From Arthrobacter sp. ok362 (GTDB lineage: Bacteria; Actinomycetota; Actinomycetes; Actinomycetales; Micrococcaceae): 64,000 nt of DNA. A model generated the notes under the pieces. It searched no databases. It had not been told where the DNA came from and was given only the letters and a program-made list of their open reading frames with translations. The stretch spans positions 156,008-220,007 of the forward strand of contig NZ_FNGC01000007.1 in the NCBI RefSeq assembly GCF_900102785.1, in the 5' to 3' direction. Position 1 is the first letter of the stretch. Each line of letters starts with the position of its first letter. A program made the translations under genes and the position numbers. Shown one piece after another: positions 17,679-26,479 of this stretch.

Positions 17679-18977
17679 TCAGAACGAGGGCACAGTGAAC
17701 CCCAGGCCCAGGAGGCCCCGTCCCGCCTGCTCGAGGACAGGATCCCTGGTGAGCGCCGCATGATTCATCAGGACATTGACGTCGCGCTGGATCCTTTGGA
17801 GCGGGTTCGACAGTCGGTGGACGCTCCCGCCCGATCCCGTCATGATGAGGCGGACCGCCTCGGCCGATGCTTCGCCGCTCAGCGCAAGGGACAGCCGGTA
17901 TGCTCCGCGCTCCCGGTCCGTCATGGTTGAGGGCGTGCGAGCATGGGAAGCCGCGACCAACCGGACTGCTTCCCGCCAGTGCAGCTGAGCCGTAGCAACC
18001 AGTCCATAGGCCTGGGCATAGCGGACCTGCGCGAGTGGTGAATCCGCCTGGCGATCCTCCACCGTGTGCTTGACCTTCCGCACCATGATTAGCTCGCGGA
18101 ACAGTTCGATGGCGTACTCGGCGGAGCCCAGTGCGGCGGCCGGAGCCACCATGTTCAGGAGCGGCCCCATGGGCGTGTGGACCAGCGGATCCTGGTGCAG
18201 CATGCTGCCCGGGTTGGCTTCCGCGCCCAGGAGCTCCCAGTCCAGCGTTCGATACTCAGGGACGAACAGGTTCTCGGCCCGGATGTCGTTGCTCCCGGTC
18301 CCCCGCAGCCCGGCCGTCTGCCACACATCGAGGAGCTCGACGTCGGCCAGCGGCACGAGGCACTGCAAACGCACGCTGCCGTACTGCGCGGCGAGCAGCG
18401 CCCACTCCGAATGCATGACCCCGGAAGCAAAGTTCCACCGGCCCGTGATGGCATAGCCTCCGGGGACATTTTCGGCCACACCTGCAGGCGAACCGGTAGC
18501 GGCGGCCAACGGGGCAGGACCATTGGCGAAGACTTCATCCTGCGCCTCCCGGGGCCACCGCGCGAGCATCCAGACGTGCTCGATCAGGTGGCCGACACTC
18601 CAAGCAGTGGAGGCGCAGCCCCGGGCGAGCCGGCGCACCACCTCAGCATAGGTCTCCAGTCCCATGCCGAATCCGCCGACGGCCTTCGGCGAAAGTGTGT
18701 GAAAGATTTCGGCGGCCTGCAGCTCAACCATGGTGGCGTCCGGGATGCGGCGAAGGCGCTCCGTTTCTTCGGCCCGTTCGCGCAGGCCGGCAACGAGCCC
18801 TTGTGCCCGGGCGATCATGTCCTCGCCGGTCGGGACGACGGCAGGCTCCGCAGCACCGCCCCGGGCCCCCGGCTCGGCGCGGACGGTGGCTTTCCGCGCA
18901 TCATCGCCCACGCCGACGTGGGAAGGGGGCGCGATCGCGCGGGCAGTGTAATCGCGCTTGATTGACGCAATGGTCAT
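17679..18977 (-). CDS. Flavin-dependent monooxygenase, acyl-CoA dehydrogenase fold (HsaA/HpaH-like)
   Basis: 432 residues. The body follows the two-component oxygenase branch of the acyl-CoA dehydrogenase fold: an N-terminal helical domain, a central beta domain (NVPGGYAITGRWNFASG, about 167-183) and a C-terminal four-helix bundle ending GGSVHRLSNPLQRIQRDVNVLMNH. Such enzymes use reduced flavin from a partner reductase to hydroxylate phenolic substrates. The first 45 residues are an unusual Ala/Gly-rich extension, so the true start may be downstream. With the extradiol dioxygenase it makes a hydroxylate-then-cleave pair; no reductase subunit is adjacent. Confidence 0.82.
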   Translation of the reverse strand: MTIASIKRDYTARAIAPPSHVGVGDDARKATVRAEPGARGGAAEPAVVPTGEDMIARAQGLVAGLRERAEETERLRRIPDATMVELQAAEIFHTLSPKAVGGFGMGLETYAEVVRRLARGCASTAWSVGHLIEHVWMLARWPREAQDEVFANGPAPLAAATGSPAGVAENVPGGYAITGRWNFASGVMHSEWALLAAQYGSVRLQCLVPLADVELLDVWQTAGLRGTGSNDIRAENLFVPEYRTLDWELLGAEANPGSMLHQDPLVHTPMGPLLNMVAPAAALGSAEYAIELFRELIMVRKVKHTVEDRQADSPLAQVRYAQAYGLVATAQLHWREAVRLVAASHARTPSTMTDRERGAYRLSLALSGEASAEAVRLIMTGSGGSVHRLSNPLQRIQRDVNVLMNHAALTRDPVLEQAGRGLLGLGFTVPSF

Positions 18978-19077
18978 CTCAGGTCCTCAGGTCTTCGGCA
19001 ATGGGTTCAAGTGTCCGGACAGAACGGAAGCGATCAGCCCGACGGCGTCGCTTCCCTGGCCCCTCACCCAATTTTAC

Positions 19078-19092
19078 TTGAACATTAAAGTT
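19078..19092. promoter_or_regulatory. Putative shared operator, monooxygenase copy
   Basis: TTGAACATTAAAGTT, an imperfect palindrome about 100 bp upstream of the monooxygenase start, in an AT-rich patch. It matches the dioxygenase site at the TTGAA, TT and AAGTT positions, in the same orientation relative to the gene. Confidence 0.45.
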
Positions 19093-19235
19093 ATAATACC
19101 CGTCTGCTGGCGGCGCAAGCGATGTCCCTGTGTGACGGGTCCGGCGGAGGCATCGGCGTGCACCGCGCGGGCGAGTGACCGGGCAGCCCAAACGAGAAGA
19201 CAGTGCCAACATCAAGACAGTGCCATCATGAAGAC

Positions 19236-19574
19236 GTGACCATAGCGAAAACGATCATGCTCTTCATCCTTGCCGCGGCAGCTGAAATTGGCGGGGCCTG
19301 GCTCGTCTGGCAGTCCGTCCGCGAGGGGCGGGACTGGTGGTGGGCCGGATTGGGGGTCGCGGCGCTGGGCATCTACGGCTTTGCCGCGACGCTCCAACCG
19401 GACGCCCACTTCGGCCGCATTCTCGCCGCGTACGGCGGCGTGTTCGTGGCCGGCTCCCTGATGTGGGGCATGATCTTCGACGGCTTCCGGCCCGACCGGT
19501 GGGACATCCTGGGCACGGTGATCTGCCTGTTCGGGGTCGCCGTCATCATGTTCGTTCCCCGCGACGCCGGCTGA
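19236..19574 (+). CDS. ynfA: YnfA family (UPF0060) small membrane protein
   Basis: 112 residues and four membrane helices, the size of YnfA/SMR-like proteins. The signature [21 protein letters not shown] followed by a [15 protein letters not shown] third helix and [17 protein letters not shown] is diagnostic. The family is related to small multidrug resistance transporters; transport is not established for most members. A GTG at 19236 is chosen over one at 19203 to match the usual length. The stop lies two bases before the PIN protein start, implying one transcript. Confidence 0.85.
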   Translation: MTIAKTIMLFILAAAAEIGGAWLVWQSVREGRDWWWAGLGVAALGIYGFAATLQPDAHFGRILAAYGGVFVAGSLMWGMIFDGFRPDRWDILGTVICLFGVAVIMFVPRDAG

Positions 19575-19576
19575 AG

Positions 19577-19987
19577 GTGACCGTGACCCGATTCGTGATT
19601 GGCCCGGATGTGGCCCTCTATCTCGCCCGTGGCGGGGCGGCGATCGCCGAGGATCATCAACTGGTGGCGCCGACGCTACTTCGCTCGCAGGTGCTCTCGC
19701 TCCTGTACCAGTCGGTCCGGCGCGGCGACGTGACGCAGGCCGAGGCCGATCGTCAGCTCGACTACCTGCGGGGCCTTCGCATCCGGTTCCTCGGCGACCG
19801 TGTCCTGCAGCGCGCTGCCTGGAGGCTCGCCGAGCAGCTTGGATGGGAAGACACCCTCGACGCCGAATACGTGGCCCTGACCCGGCTTCAGGCGGACGCG
19901 TTTGTGACGCTCGATGCCGGGCTTGCCAAGGCCGTGCAGGCATTCGTGACGATCGCGGAGCCCCAGGTGCTGCTTACGCCCGCATAG
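19577..19987 (+). CDS. PIN domain protein, VapC-like, without visible antitoxin
   Basis: 136 residues. The first Asp (FVIGPDVAL), a central Glu-rich helix (QAEADRQLDYL), and the C-terminal DTLDAEYVALTRLQADAFVTLD block containing the conserved Asp/Glu residues fit the PIN ribonuclease fold. VapC toxins normally follow a small antitoxin gene; here the upstream gene is ynfA and no antitoxin-sized frame with a ribosome site is present. It may be an orphan or a domesticated nuclease. The start is a GTG, two bases after the ynfA stop. Confidence 0.78.
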   Translation: MTVTRFVIGPDVALYLARGGAAIAEDHQLVAPTLLRSQVLSLLYQSVRRGDVTQAEADRQLDYLRGLRIRFLGDRVLQRAAWRLAEQLGWEDTLDAEYVALTRLQADAFVTLDAGLAKAVQAFVTIAEPQVLLTPA

Positions 19988-19999
19988 GGCGGCTCCGGC

Positions 20000-21415
20000 C
20001 TACCTCCCGACGGCGCGCTCGAGCACCTGGCCGAGGATACGGGCGCCTTCCCGAAAGGCACCCGGGTTGGGGCCGGCGTAGTTGAGCCGGATGTACGGTC
20101 CCGCCGGCTCGGCCGGGAACCACTCGGTGCCGGCGGCGATGATGACCCCGGCAGCCTCGCAGTCACTGACAATTCGGTCGACGTGGGTCCCGTCGGGCAG
20201 GCGTGCCCAGAGGTTCAGCCCGCCCGTGGGCACGTGCTCCACGTGGGCCTGGGGGGCATGCTCCCGCAGGCTGCTGACCAGCAGGTCGCGCCGGACCAGG
20301 AGCTGGTGCCGCAGCCCGCGCAGGTGCGTCTGCCACGCCGGCTGCGTCACGACGTCGAGGGCGGCCGCCTGGAGGACGCCGCTGACATACATCGATTCGG
20401 CGCCGCGGTCCGCCAGAATACGGTCGCGTGCCGGGCCGCGGGCGGTTACCGCGGCAACGCGGATGCCCGGGGACACGCTCTTAGTCAGCGAGCGAAGATA
20501 GACGACATGGCCGGAATCGTCACGGGCGGCCACGGGCGCGGCCACGGTGGTGATGCCGAAATCATGCGCCCAGTCGTCCTCAACCAGGAACGCCCCAGAT
20601 GCCCGCACCACCTCCAGCACCTCCTCGCCCACCCGGGCCGGCCACTGCGCGCCGGTGGGATTGGCGTAGTTCGGCTGCGCATAGAAAACCCGCGCGCCGG
20701 TTTCGTCAAAGGCGCGGGCCAGTTCCTGCGGGTCCGGGCCCTCGGGGCCGCTCGGCACCGGGACAACACGGACCCCGGCCTGCGCCGCAGCCAGGATAGC
20801 CCCCCAGTACGTTGGAGATTCCACGAGCAGCGGCTGCCCGCTGCCAACCAGTGCCCGGAACACGGAACTGAGCCCGCTCTGGCTGCCTGGGAGTACGATC
20901 ACGTCGCTCGGCGTTGGCGGCGTGACGCCGGCCGGCGTGGCGGCCCGGAGTTCCTGCGCGAACCAGGACTGCAGTTCGGGCAGGCCCGCCGCGGGCGGAC
21001 GGGACAAGGCCGCCTCACCCCGGGCTGCGCGCGTCAGGGCCGCCCGCACCAGGCGCTCGGGCAGGAGTTCCCGCTCCGGATAGCCGGAGTGGAATGCGAT
21101 GACATCGTTCGGCGCGCTGCGCATTGCGGTGGAGACGGGGCGCAGCGGCGCCCGGGGTGAGCCCAGCGCGGACGTTTGCCAGCCGTAGTCCGCAGGCCGG
21201 GCTGTCCGGACGGCCCGCACGAAGGTCCCCACGCCGGGACGGCTCTCGATCACGCCCTGCGCGTCGAGCATCCGGAGCACCTTCTGCACGGTCACCGGGC
21301 TGGCCTGGTATTCGGCAACCAGGGACCGCGTCGAGGGCAGCCGGGCACCGGGCGCGGCATCTGCAATCCATTCCCGGAGCCGAGCCGCAATTCGCGAGGT
21401 GCTATCGTGGTACAT
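20000..21415 (-). CDS. MocR-type regulator (GntR HTH fused to aminotransferase domain)
   Basis: 471 residues. An N-terminal winged helix (LPSTRSLVAEYQASPVTVQKVLRML ... GVGTFVRA) is fused to a fold-type I aminotransferase domain with the PLP-binding lysine in YLRSLTKSVSPGIRVA. MocR proteins use PLP-bound effectors, often amino acids or vitamin B6, to control a divergent gene. Here that gene is the EamA transporter, whose start codon overlaps this one by two bases on the other strand. The frame continues upstream, but those residues are antisense to the transporter. Confidence 0.9.
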   Translation of the reverse strand: MYHDSTSRIAARLREWIADAAPGARLPSTRSLVAEYQASPVTVQKVLRMLDAQGVIESRPGVGTFVRAVRTARPADYGWQTSALGSPRAPLRPVSTAMRSAPNDVIAFHSGYPERELLPERLVRAALTRAARGEAALSRPPAAGLPELQSWFAQELRAATPAGVTPPTPSDVIVLPGSQSGLSSVFRALVGSGQPLLVESPTYWGAILAAAQAGVRVVPVPSGPEGPDPQELARAFDETGARVFYAQPNYANPTGAQWPARVGEEVLEVVRASGAFLVEDDWAHDFGITTVAAPVAARDDSGHVVYLRSLTKSVSPGIRVAAVTARGPARDRILADRGAESMYVSGVLQAAALDVVTQPAWQTHLRGLRHQLLVRRDLLVSSLREHAPQAHVEHVPTGGLNLWARLPDGTHVDRIVSDCEAAGVIIAAGTEWFPAEPAGPYIRLNYAGPNPGAFREGARILGQVLERAVGR

Positions 21416-22355
21416 GAGAGCCAATAGTAGCGCTACTACCGATATAGACCAACCGCTATCCACCCGACCGGCAACCGGACTGTGGTGGGGACTGCTCGGC
21501 GTCGCGGCCTTCTCCTTCACGGTGCCGTTCACCCGTGTGGCGGTTGTCGGGCTGTCTCCGTTGTTCGTCGGATCGGGCCGGGCCGTTGTCGCTGCGGCCC
21601 TCGCGGCGTGCGCCCTCGCTCTGACCCGGCAGCGTCCGCCCCGCGGTGTCCAGTGGGCGCGCATCGCCGTCGTCGCCGGCGGAGTGGTGGTCGGCTTCCC
21701 GCTGCTGACCTCCTTCGCCCTCGCCTCCGTTCCCGCCAGCCACGGAGCCGTCGTCATCGCGCTACTCCCGGCCGGGACCGCGACGATGGCGGTACTTCGC
21801 GGCCATGAACGCCCGTCAAACACCTTTTGGGCCATCACCGGCGTTGGCGCGGTTGCGGCCATCGGCTTCGCGTCCGTGCAGTCCGGCGGCATCGGACAGC
21901 TGCAGCTGGCGGACCTGCTGCTCTTCGGCGCGGTCGTGTCAGCGGCGATCGGCTACGCCGAAGGTGGCAAGCTGGCCCGCGAACTCGGCGCGTGGCAGAC
22001 CGTCTCCTGGGCACTTGTTCTCGCATCTCCCCTAATGGTGGGCATGGCGGCCTTCTCCATGGCCGGGCAGCCGCCATCCGCCACTGCTGTACAGTGGGCG
22101 GCCTTCGCGTACCTTGGGGTTGTGAGCATGTTTCTCGGCTTCTTCGCCTGGTATCACGGCCTGGCCATCGGCCCTATGGCGCAGGTCAGCCAGATCCAGC
22201 TCGTCCAGCCTGTGCTGAGCATCTGCTGGGCCGGGCTCATACTGGGCGAGGACCTGACCTGGACCACCATCGTCGGCGGCGCCGCGGTGGTTTTCTGTGC
22301 CGGCCTGGCCGTCCGCTCCCGGTCCGGCCCCCCTAGGGCCAAGATGGCGAGGTGA
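21414..22355 (+). CDS. EamA family (DMT) transporter
   Basis: 313 residues and ten membrane helices in two EamA repeats. The segments LGVAAFSFTVPFTRVAV and, near the end, QLVQPVLSICWAGLILGEDLTW are typical of this drug/metabolite transporter family. It is divergently paired with a MocR regulator, a common arrangement for amino-acid or vitamin exporters. The ATG at 21414 has no Shine-Dalgarno sequence and overlaps the MocR start codon, so translation is either leaderless or starts further in. A 14-bp palindrome lies inside the first codons. Confidence 0.85.
   Translation: MRANSSATTDIDQPLSTRPATGLWWGLLGVAAFSFTVPFTRVAVVGLSPLFVGSGRAVVAAALAACALALTRQRPPRGVQWARIAVVAGGVVVGFPLLTSFALASVPASHGAVVIALLPAGTATMAVLRGHERPSNTFWAITGVGAVAAIGFASVQSGGIGQLQLADLLLFGAVVSAAIGYAEGGKLARELGAWQTVSWALVLASPLMVGMAAFSMAGQPPSATAVQWAAFAYLGVVSMFLGFFAWYHGLAIGPMAQVSQIQLVQPVLSICWAGLILGEDLTWTTIVGGAAVVFCAGLAVRSRSGPPRAKMAR
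21425..21438. promoter_or_regulatory. 14-bp perfect palindrome at the MocR/EamA divergent start
   Basis: TAGTAGCGCTACTA is a perfect palindrome 10 bp upstream of the MocR start codon and within the first codons of the EamA frame. Position between a regulator and its divergent partner makes it a likely operator for the MocR protein; binding is inference. Confidence 0.5.
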
Positions 22356-22473
22356 CGGCGCAACAGTCCCGCTGACCCCACCGCGGTTCCTCCCGGCCCC
22401 TTGCCGGCAAACCGCGCGCACGCCCCACACTCCGCAGCCCGTGTCCGATCCGCGATCCGAATGGAAGATCCCC

Positions 22474-23151
22474 GTGTACATCCCCGCACATTTCGCTGCC
22501 GGCCCCGCTTCAGTCCAGCAACTGCTCAGCCGCCCGGCCGCCGCCAACTTGATCACCGCAACGGCGAACGGCATCCTCGCCACGCTCATGCCTTTTGTCT
22601 TCGACCCGACGTCGGGTGAACACGGTGCCTTGCACGGGCACCTCGCGCGCAACAATCCCCAGTGGTCCGAACCTGCCGCCGGTGAATCGCTCGCCATCAT
22701 CCAGGGCGCCGACGCCTACATTTCGCCGTCGTGGTACGCGTCCAAGGCAGAGCACGGACGCGTCGTTCCGACCTGGAACTATTCCACCGCCCACGTGTAC
22801 GGCAACCTCATCATCCACGACGACCCGGCCTGGCTCGCCAGCCATGTGAGACGGCTCAGCGATCACAATGAAGCCGGCTCGAAGCGGCCGTGGACGGTCG
22901 ACGACGCCCCCGAGCGCTACATTGCCGGCCAGTTGCGTGCGATCGTCGGCGTCGAACTTCTCATCACCCGGATCGAGGCGAAGCACAAGCTGAGCCAGAA
23001 CCGGCCCGACGCCGACGTTGACGGTGTGGTGGCCGGGCTGCGGGCCCGCGGGCAGCTGCAAAGCGCCGCTGACGTCGAGAACGCGCGTGCCCAGGCAGAC
23101 GAGCAGATTCGTTGCCCGCACTCCGACGTCCCGGTCGGGCCTCCTTCCTGA
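22474..23151 (+). CDS. PaiB-like FMN-binding transcriptional regulator
   Basis: 225 residues from a GTG at 22474, giving the family's usual VYIPAHFA start. The blocks GALHGHLARNNPQW, YISPSWYASK, VPTWNYSTAHVYG and the C-terminal LSQNRPDADVDGVV are diagnostic of PaiB/FMN-binding negative transcriptional regulators (split-barrel flavin proteins). Bacillus PaiB represses sporulation and degradative enzyme genes; the role here is unknown. It lies 118 bp after the EamA gene. Confidence 0.88.
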   Translation: MYIPAHFAAGPASVQQLLSRPAAANLITATANGILATLMPFVFDPTSGEHGALHGHLARNNPQWSEPAAGESLAIIQGADAYISPSWYASKAEHGRVVPTWNYSTAHVYGNLIIHDDPAWLASHVRRLSDHNEAGSKRPWTVDDAPERYIAGQLRAIVGVELLITRIEAKHKLSQNRPDADVDGVVAGLRARGQLQSAADVENARAQADEQIRCPHSDVPVGPPS

Positions 23152-23193
23152 TGGCCGGTTGCTGGATACCCGCAGCCCCGGACCCTTACCGCG

Positions 23194-23577
23194 TCACGAG
23201 TCCGTTTCAGTAGCGGAATCCTGTGCCATCTCGTGGCCGAGTTTCAGCACCCGGAGCGCCAGTTCCGCCGTGTCCAGCTCGCCCGGTTCCAGGTCCCCCG
23301 TTTCCAGGTCCGCGGCACGACGCAGGTCCTGCCACCGCGCCCCCGGCTTGCCCCGTAGGACAGCCCACCACAGCGCTTCCACGGTTGACACGGCTTCCGT
23401 GACGCCCTTCGGTCCCGAGACCAGCCAGCCGCTGCTGGTCGCGGCCACTTTCGGGGCTCCCGGCCAGGAGTGGCAGGCACCGTTGATCGTTTGGGCGACG
23501 ATCAGGTGCTTCCGCAGCGTCCTGATCGGCCCCAGGACGGGATCGCGCACTACACTTCGTCCGCAGGCACCGCACAT
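23194..23577 (-). CDS. Small conserved protein with N-terminal Cys pair
   Basis: 127 residues beginning MCGACGRSVVRDPVLGP, a CxxC knuckle that may bind zinc. The rest has Trp-rich and acidic Leu-rich segments, ending Ser. The start is well supported by TAGGAGGGACTTTCAC-ATG. I do not recognise a named family. It lies just downstream of the SDR gene at 23591 (13 bp) on the same strand, so it may be the last gene of the LacI-controlled operon. Confidence 0.65.
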   Translation of the reverse strand: MCGACGRSVVRDPVLGPIRTLRKHLIVAQTINGACHSWPGAPKVAATSSGWLVSGPKGVTEAVSTVEALWWAVLRGKPGARWQDLRRAADLETGDLEPGELDTAELALRVLKLGHEMAQDSATETDS

Positions 23578-23590
23578 GTGAAAGTCCCTC

Positions 23591-24313
23591 CTAGGGCATG
23601 ACGTCGCCGGAATTGGGCCCGAGTGTCTGCCCGACATACAAGTTGCCGCCCGGATCGCTGGCAAGAAGCAGCGCCGTCGGGGCCACCTCGGCCGCCAGCC
23701 CGAAGCGAAGCAGCGGCAGCCCGGCGCGCTTCGCCGCCTTCCACTCCTCGGAGATGCCATCAACCAGGGGCGTCTCGATGGGGCCCGGAGCGATGGTGTT
23801 GACCAGCACGTTGTCGGCGGCGGTTTCCAGGGCCAAGGCCTTGGTCAGCCCCACGACTCCGGCTTTGGCGGCACTGTAGTGACTCAGCCCGGTGCCGCCC
23901 TTGATCGCCAGCTGGGAGGCGATGTTGATGATGCGGCCCCACTTCTGCTGCCGCATCTCCCCCACCACCTCCCGGCAACAGAGGAAGACACCCGTCAGGT
24001 CAACGGCAATCGTCTCGTTCCACATGGCAAGCGTCATGTCCTCCAGCGGCGATTCCGTCAGCAGGCCGGCGCTGTTCACGAGAATGTCGATGCTGCCGAG
24101 CTGGGACCGTGCGGCGGCGAAGGCCGCCTTCACGCTCTCTTCATCCGAGACGTCGACGGCGATGCTTCCCGCCGCGCCCGACCGGTCCAGGACAGCGACT
24201 CTGTCGCCGTTGGCGGTGAAGGCTTCGGCGATGGCTTTGCCGATGCCGCTTGCTCCCCCGGTGACCACTACAGCGCGGCCCTCCGTGGTTCGGGAGGCGT
24301 CAGGGTTGTTCAT
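23591..24313 (-). CDS. SDR family oxidoreductase
   Basis: 240 residues, classical SDR. Cofactor motif TGGASGIG (18-25), an acidic residue after the second strand (VLDRS) that favours NAD(H), the structural NSAG motif, and the catalytic Ser/Tyr/Lys with YSAAK are present, with the IAPGPIETP loop after them. It probably oxidises a hydroxy acid or alcohol in the catabolic operon led by the asparaginase gene. It follows another SDR gene by 20 bp. Confidence 0.88.
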   Translation of the reverse strand: MNNPDASRTTEGRAVVVTGGASGIGKAIAEAFTANGDRVAVLDRSGAAGSIAVDVSDEESVKAAFAAARSQLGSIDILVNSAGLLTESPLEDMTLAMWNETIAVDLTGVFLCCREVVGEMRQQKWGRIINIASQLAIKGGTGLSHYSAAKAGVVGLTKALALETAADNVLVNTIAPGPIETPLVDGISEEWKAAKRAGLPLLRFGLAAEVAPTALLLASDPGGNLYVGQTLGPNSGDVMP

Positions 24314-24333
24314 GCTTGTCCTTCCGGGGCTTT

Positions 24334-25101
24334 TCAGGCACGCATCTTGATGGTGAGGCCGCCGTCGACAATCAGCGACTGGCCCGTGACGTAGACAGCG
24401 TCATCGGAGGTCAGGAAGCCGATGACGCTGGCAACCTCCTCGGGCCGTCCGACCCGGCCCCAGGGGATCTCCAGCCCGGCGCGCTGCAGGCCCTCGGGCC
24501 CGAGGGAGTTCACCGGATCCAGGGACTGGGGCGTTTCAATCAGTCCGGGGATAACGGCGTTGGCGCGGATGCCGCGCGGCCCCAACTCGGCGGCCACGCT
24601 GCGGATCAGCCCGAGCACACCGGCCTTGGCGGCTGCGTAATGGGCATGTTCCTCCCACCCGTAGACGCCGCCGGCAATGGAGGACACGGCAACCATCGCT
24701 CCGCCGTCGGCCATCTTCGCGGACCCGGCGCGCAGGGTCCGCATCACGCCGGTGAGGTCGACGTCGAGCATGTCGTGCCAGCGCTGATCGGTCATCTCCT
24801 CCAGCGGTGAGTTGCGCAGGATTCCGGCGTTGGCCACCGCGTAGTCCAGGCGGCCATACTCGTGGACGGCGCGTTCGGCGAAAGCATCAACGGACGGAGT
24901 ACTGCGGACATCCACTTCATGGACGACCCCCTGGCCGCCGGCGTCCTTCACCAGGCGCAGGGTTTCCTCCGGGTCGTGCGGGTCGCCGGGAAAGGTGCCG
25001 ATCACCGAATGTACGCCGCGGTGGGCGTAGTGGACCGCGAGGGCCCGTCCAATGCCGCTGGCCGCTCCTGTGATCACGGCCACCCTGTTCTCAGGCGTCA
25101 T
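24334..25101 (-). CDS. SDR family oxidoreductase
   Basis: 255 residues, classical SDR with TGAASGIG (11-18), NAG motif (VANAG), catalytic Ser in VSSIAGG and YAAAK, then the VIPGLIETP loop. Substrate unknown. The start codon overlaps the end of the MFS transporter gene by 11 bp, so the two are translationally coupled. Two successive SDRs in one operon suggest successive oxidation/reduction steps or opposite stereospecificity (inference). Confidence 0.88.
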   Translation of the reverse strand: MTPENRVAVITGAASGIGRALAVHYAHRGVHSVIGTFPGDPHDPEETLRLVKDAGGQGVVHEVDVRSTPSVDAFAERAVHEYGRLDYAVANAGILRNSPLEEMTDQRWHDMLDVDLTGVMRTLRAGSAKMADGGAMVAVSSIAGGVYGWEEHAHYAAAKAGVLGLIRSVAAELGPRGIRANAVIPGLIETPQSLDPVNSLGPEGLQRAGLEIPWGRVGRPEEVASVIGFLTSDDAVYVTGQSLIVDGGLTIKMRA

Positions 25102-26479
25102 GGGGGTGATCCTCGAGCAGGGCCTCGGCCGGCGGCTTTGCGGCGATCATCAGGAGGCCGGAGAACAGCGTTCCGGCCGCGCCGACCCACAGGGCGGCAG
25201 CACCGGTTCCTGCGCTGGCGGCTGCTGCCGTGAAGAGGGCACCGCCGAGAATGGTACCGGGCTGGCTCATGGCGCCGATGAAGGCGGTGCCGGTGGCACG
25301 GCAGCTGACGGGGTAGCACTCGGCCATGAAGTACTGGATCGCGGCGTACGGTCCGACCAGGAAGAACAGTCCGGCGCCGTAAGTCGCGATGATCATGAAG
25401 GGGCTCTCGGCGAGCGGGCTGAGCATGATGGTGAACGAAATGCCGGAGAGAATCCAGCCGCCGATGATCGTCCGCTTCCGGCCGATCTTGTCACCGAGCC
25501 ACCCGTGGAAGACGTAGCCGAAGTACGCCAGCGCGTTGATGACGATCAGCATCCAGAAGGCATCGGAAAGTTCCACGCCCTTGGCGTTCTTCAGGACGGA
25601 GCTGCCGAGAATGCTGAAGATCAGGATGCCGAAGAAGTTGAAGATCCAGGCCAGGGAGAAGACGATCGTGTTCCGGCGCAGGTGCGGCTCCCAGATGCGC
25701 TTGAGCGGGGCCGCGGAGGAATGCTCGACGCCGAATGCGTGGGCCAGGGAGTGGGCTTCCTCGGTCTTGCCGCTCTTCTCAAGTTGGGTCAGCTTGTGGT
25801 GCAGTTCGAACTGCGGCGTCTCCTTCAGTTTCTTGGAGATGACCCACACGATGATTGCCGCCGGGACGCACGCCATCAGGTACAGGGCGCGCCAGCCAAG
25901 GGACGGAAGGAAGACGAGGGCGAGGGCACTGGCGAGCAGGAAGCCCAGCGGCCAGCCACCCTGGATGAAGGAGTAGTGGAAGCCGGGGCGCTTGCGCTTG
26001 TCGGCGACTTCGGTGACCTGATAGACCTCGTTCATGTAGGTCGCGTTGACGGCCTGCTCCGAGAAACCGAGCCCGCCGAAGGAACGGACCAGCACCAGCA
26101 GGCCGTTGCTGAGGAACGGGATTCCGGTCGGGATCAGGGCCGTCAGGCCGGAGACAATCGCGGTTCCGCCGATAGTGGTCATCATGCCCTTGCGGCGGCC
26201 GAGCCGGTCAATGACGGGGCCGATTCCGAAGCAGACGATGGCGGTGCCGACGGCGATCCAGGTGTTGAGTGCGTAGGCCTCGGTCGCGGTCCAGCCGAAT
26301 TCCTGCTGCATGGCCGGCAGGAGGGTGCCGAAAAGTCCGAAGTCGAACACGGCGACGGTCCAGGCACACAGCGCCAGCACGGTGGCGGTGGTTGTGTGGT
26401 GCTTGGAGAATACCGGGAAGCGGCGTTTTTCGTCCGGTGCGGGTTGCGTCAGGTCGACGGCGGGCTGTTGGATGGTCAT
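25091..26479 (-). CDS. MFS transporter (carboxylate/sugar porter type)
   Basis: 462 residues with 12 membrane helices. The first inter-helix loop has the MFS motif GPVIDRLGRRKGM and the second half has DKIGRKRTIIGG. The large central loop (about 205-255) and the FDFGLFGTLLPAMQQEF first helix resemble the metabolite:H+ symporter branch, so uptake of an organic acid or amide is likely. The start overlaps the deacetylase stop as TAATG. It presumably imports the operon's substrate. Confidence 0.88.
   Translation of the reverse strand: MTIQQPAVDLTQPAPDEKRRFPVFSKHHTTTATVLALCAWTVAVFDFGLFGTLLPAMQQEFGWTATEAYALNTWIAVGTAIVCFGIGPVIDRLGRRKGMMTTIGGTAIVSGLTALIPTGIPFLSNGLLVLVRSFGGLGFSEQAVNATYMNEVYQVTEVADKRKRPGFHYSFIQGGWPLGFLLASALALVFLPSLGWRALYLMACVPAAIIVWVISKKLKETPQFELHHKLTQLEKSGKTEEAHSLAHAFGVEHSSAAPLKRIWEPHLRRNTIVFSLAWIFNFFGILIFSILGSSVLKNAKGVELSDAFWMLIVINALAYFGYVFHGWLGDKIGRKRTIIGGWILSGISFTIMLSPLAESPFMIIATYGAGLFFLVGPYAAIQYFMAECYPVSCRATGTAFIGAMSQPGTILGGALFTAAAASAGTGAAALWVGAAGTLFSGLLMIAAKPPAEALLEDHPHDA

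Noticed and set aside
22600..22621. GACCCGACGTCGGGTGA palindrome resembling the MalT-like box
   Set aside because: It is inside the PaiB coding region and its left arm does not match TCACCC at the required spacing.
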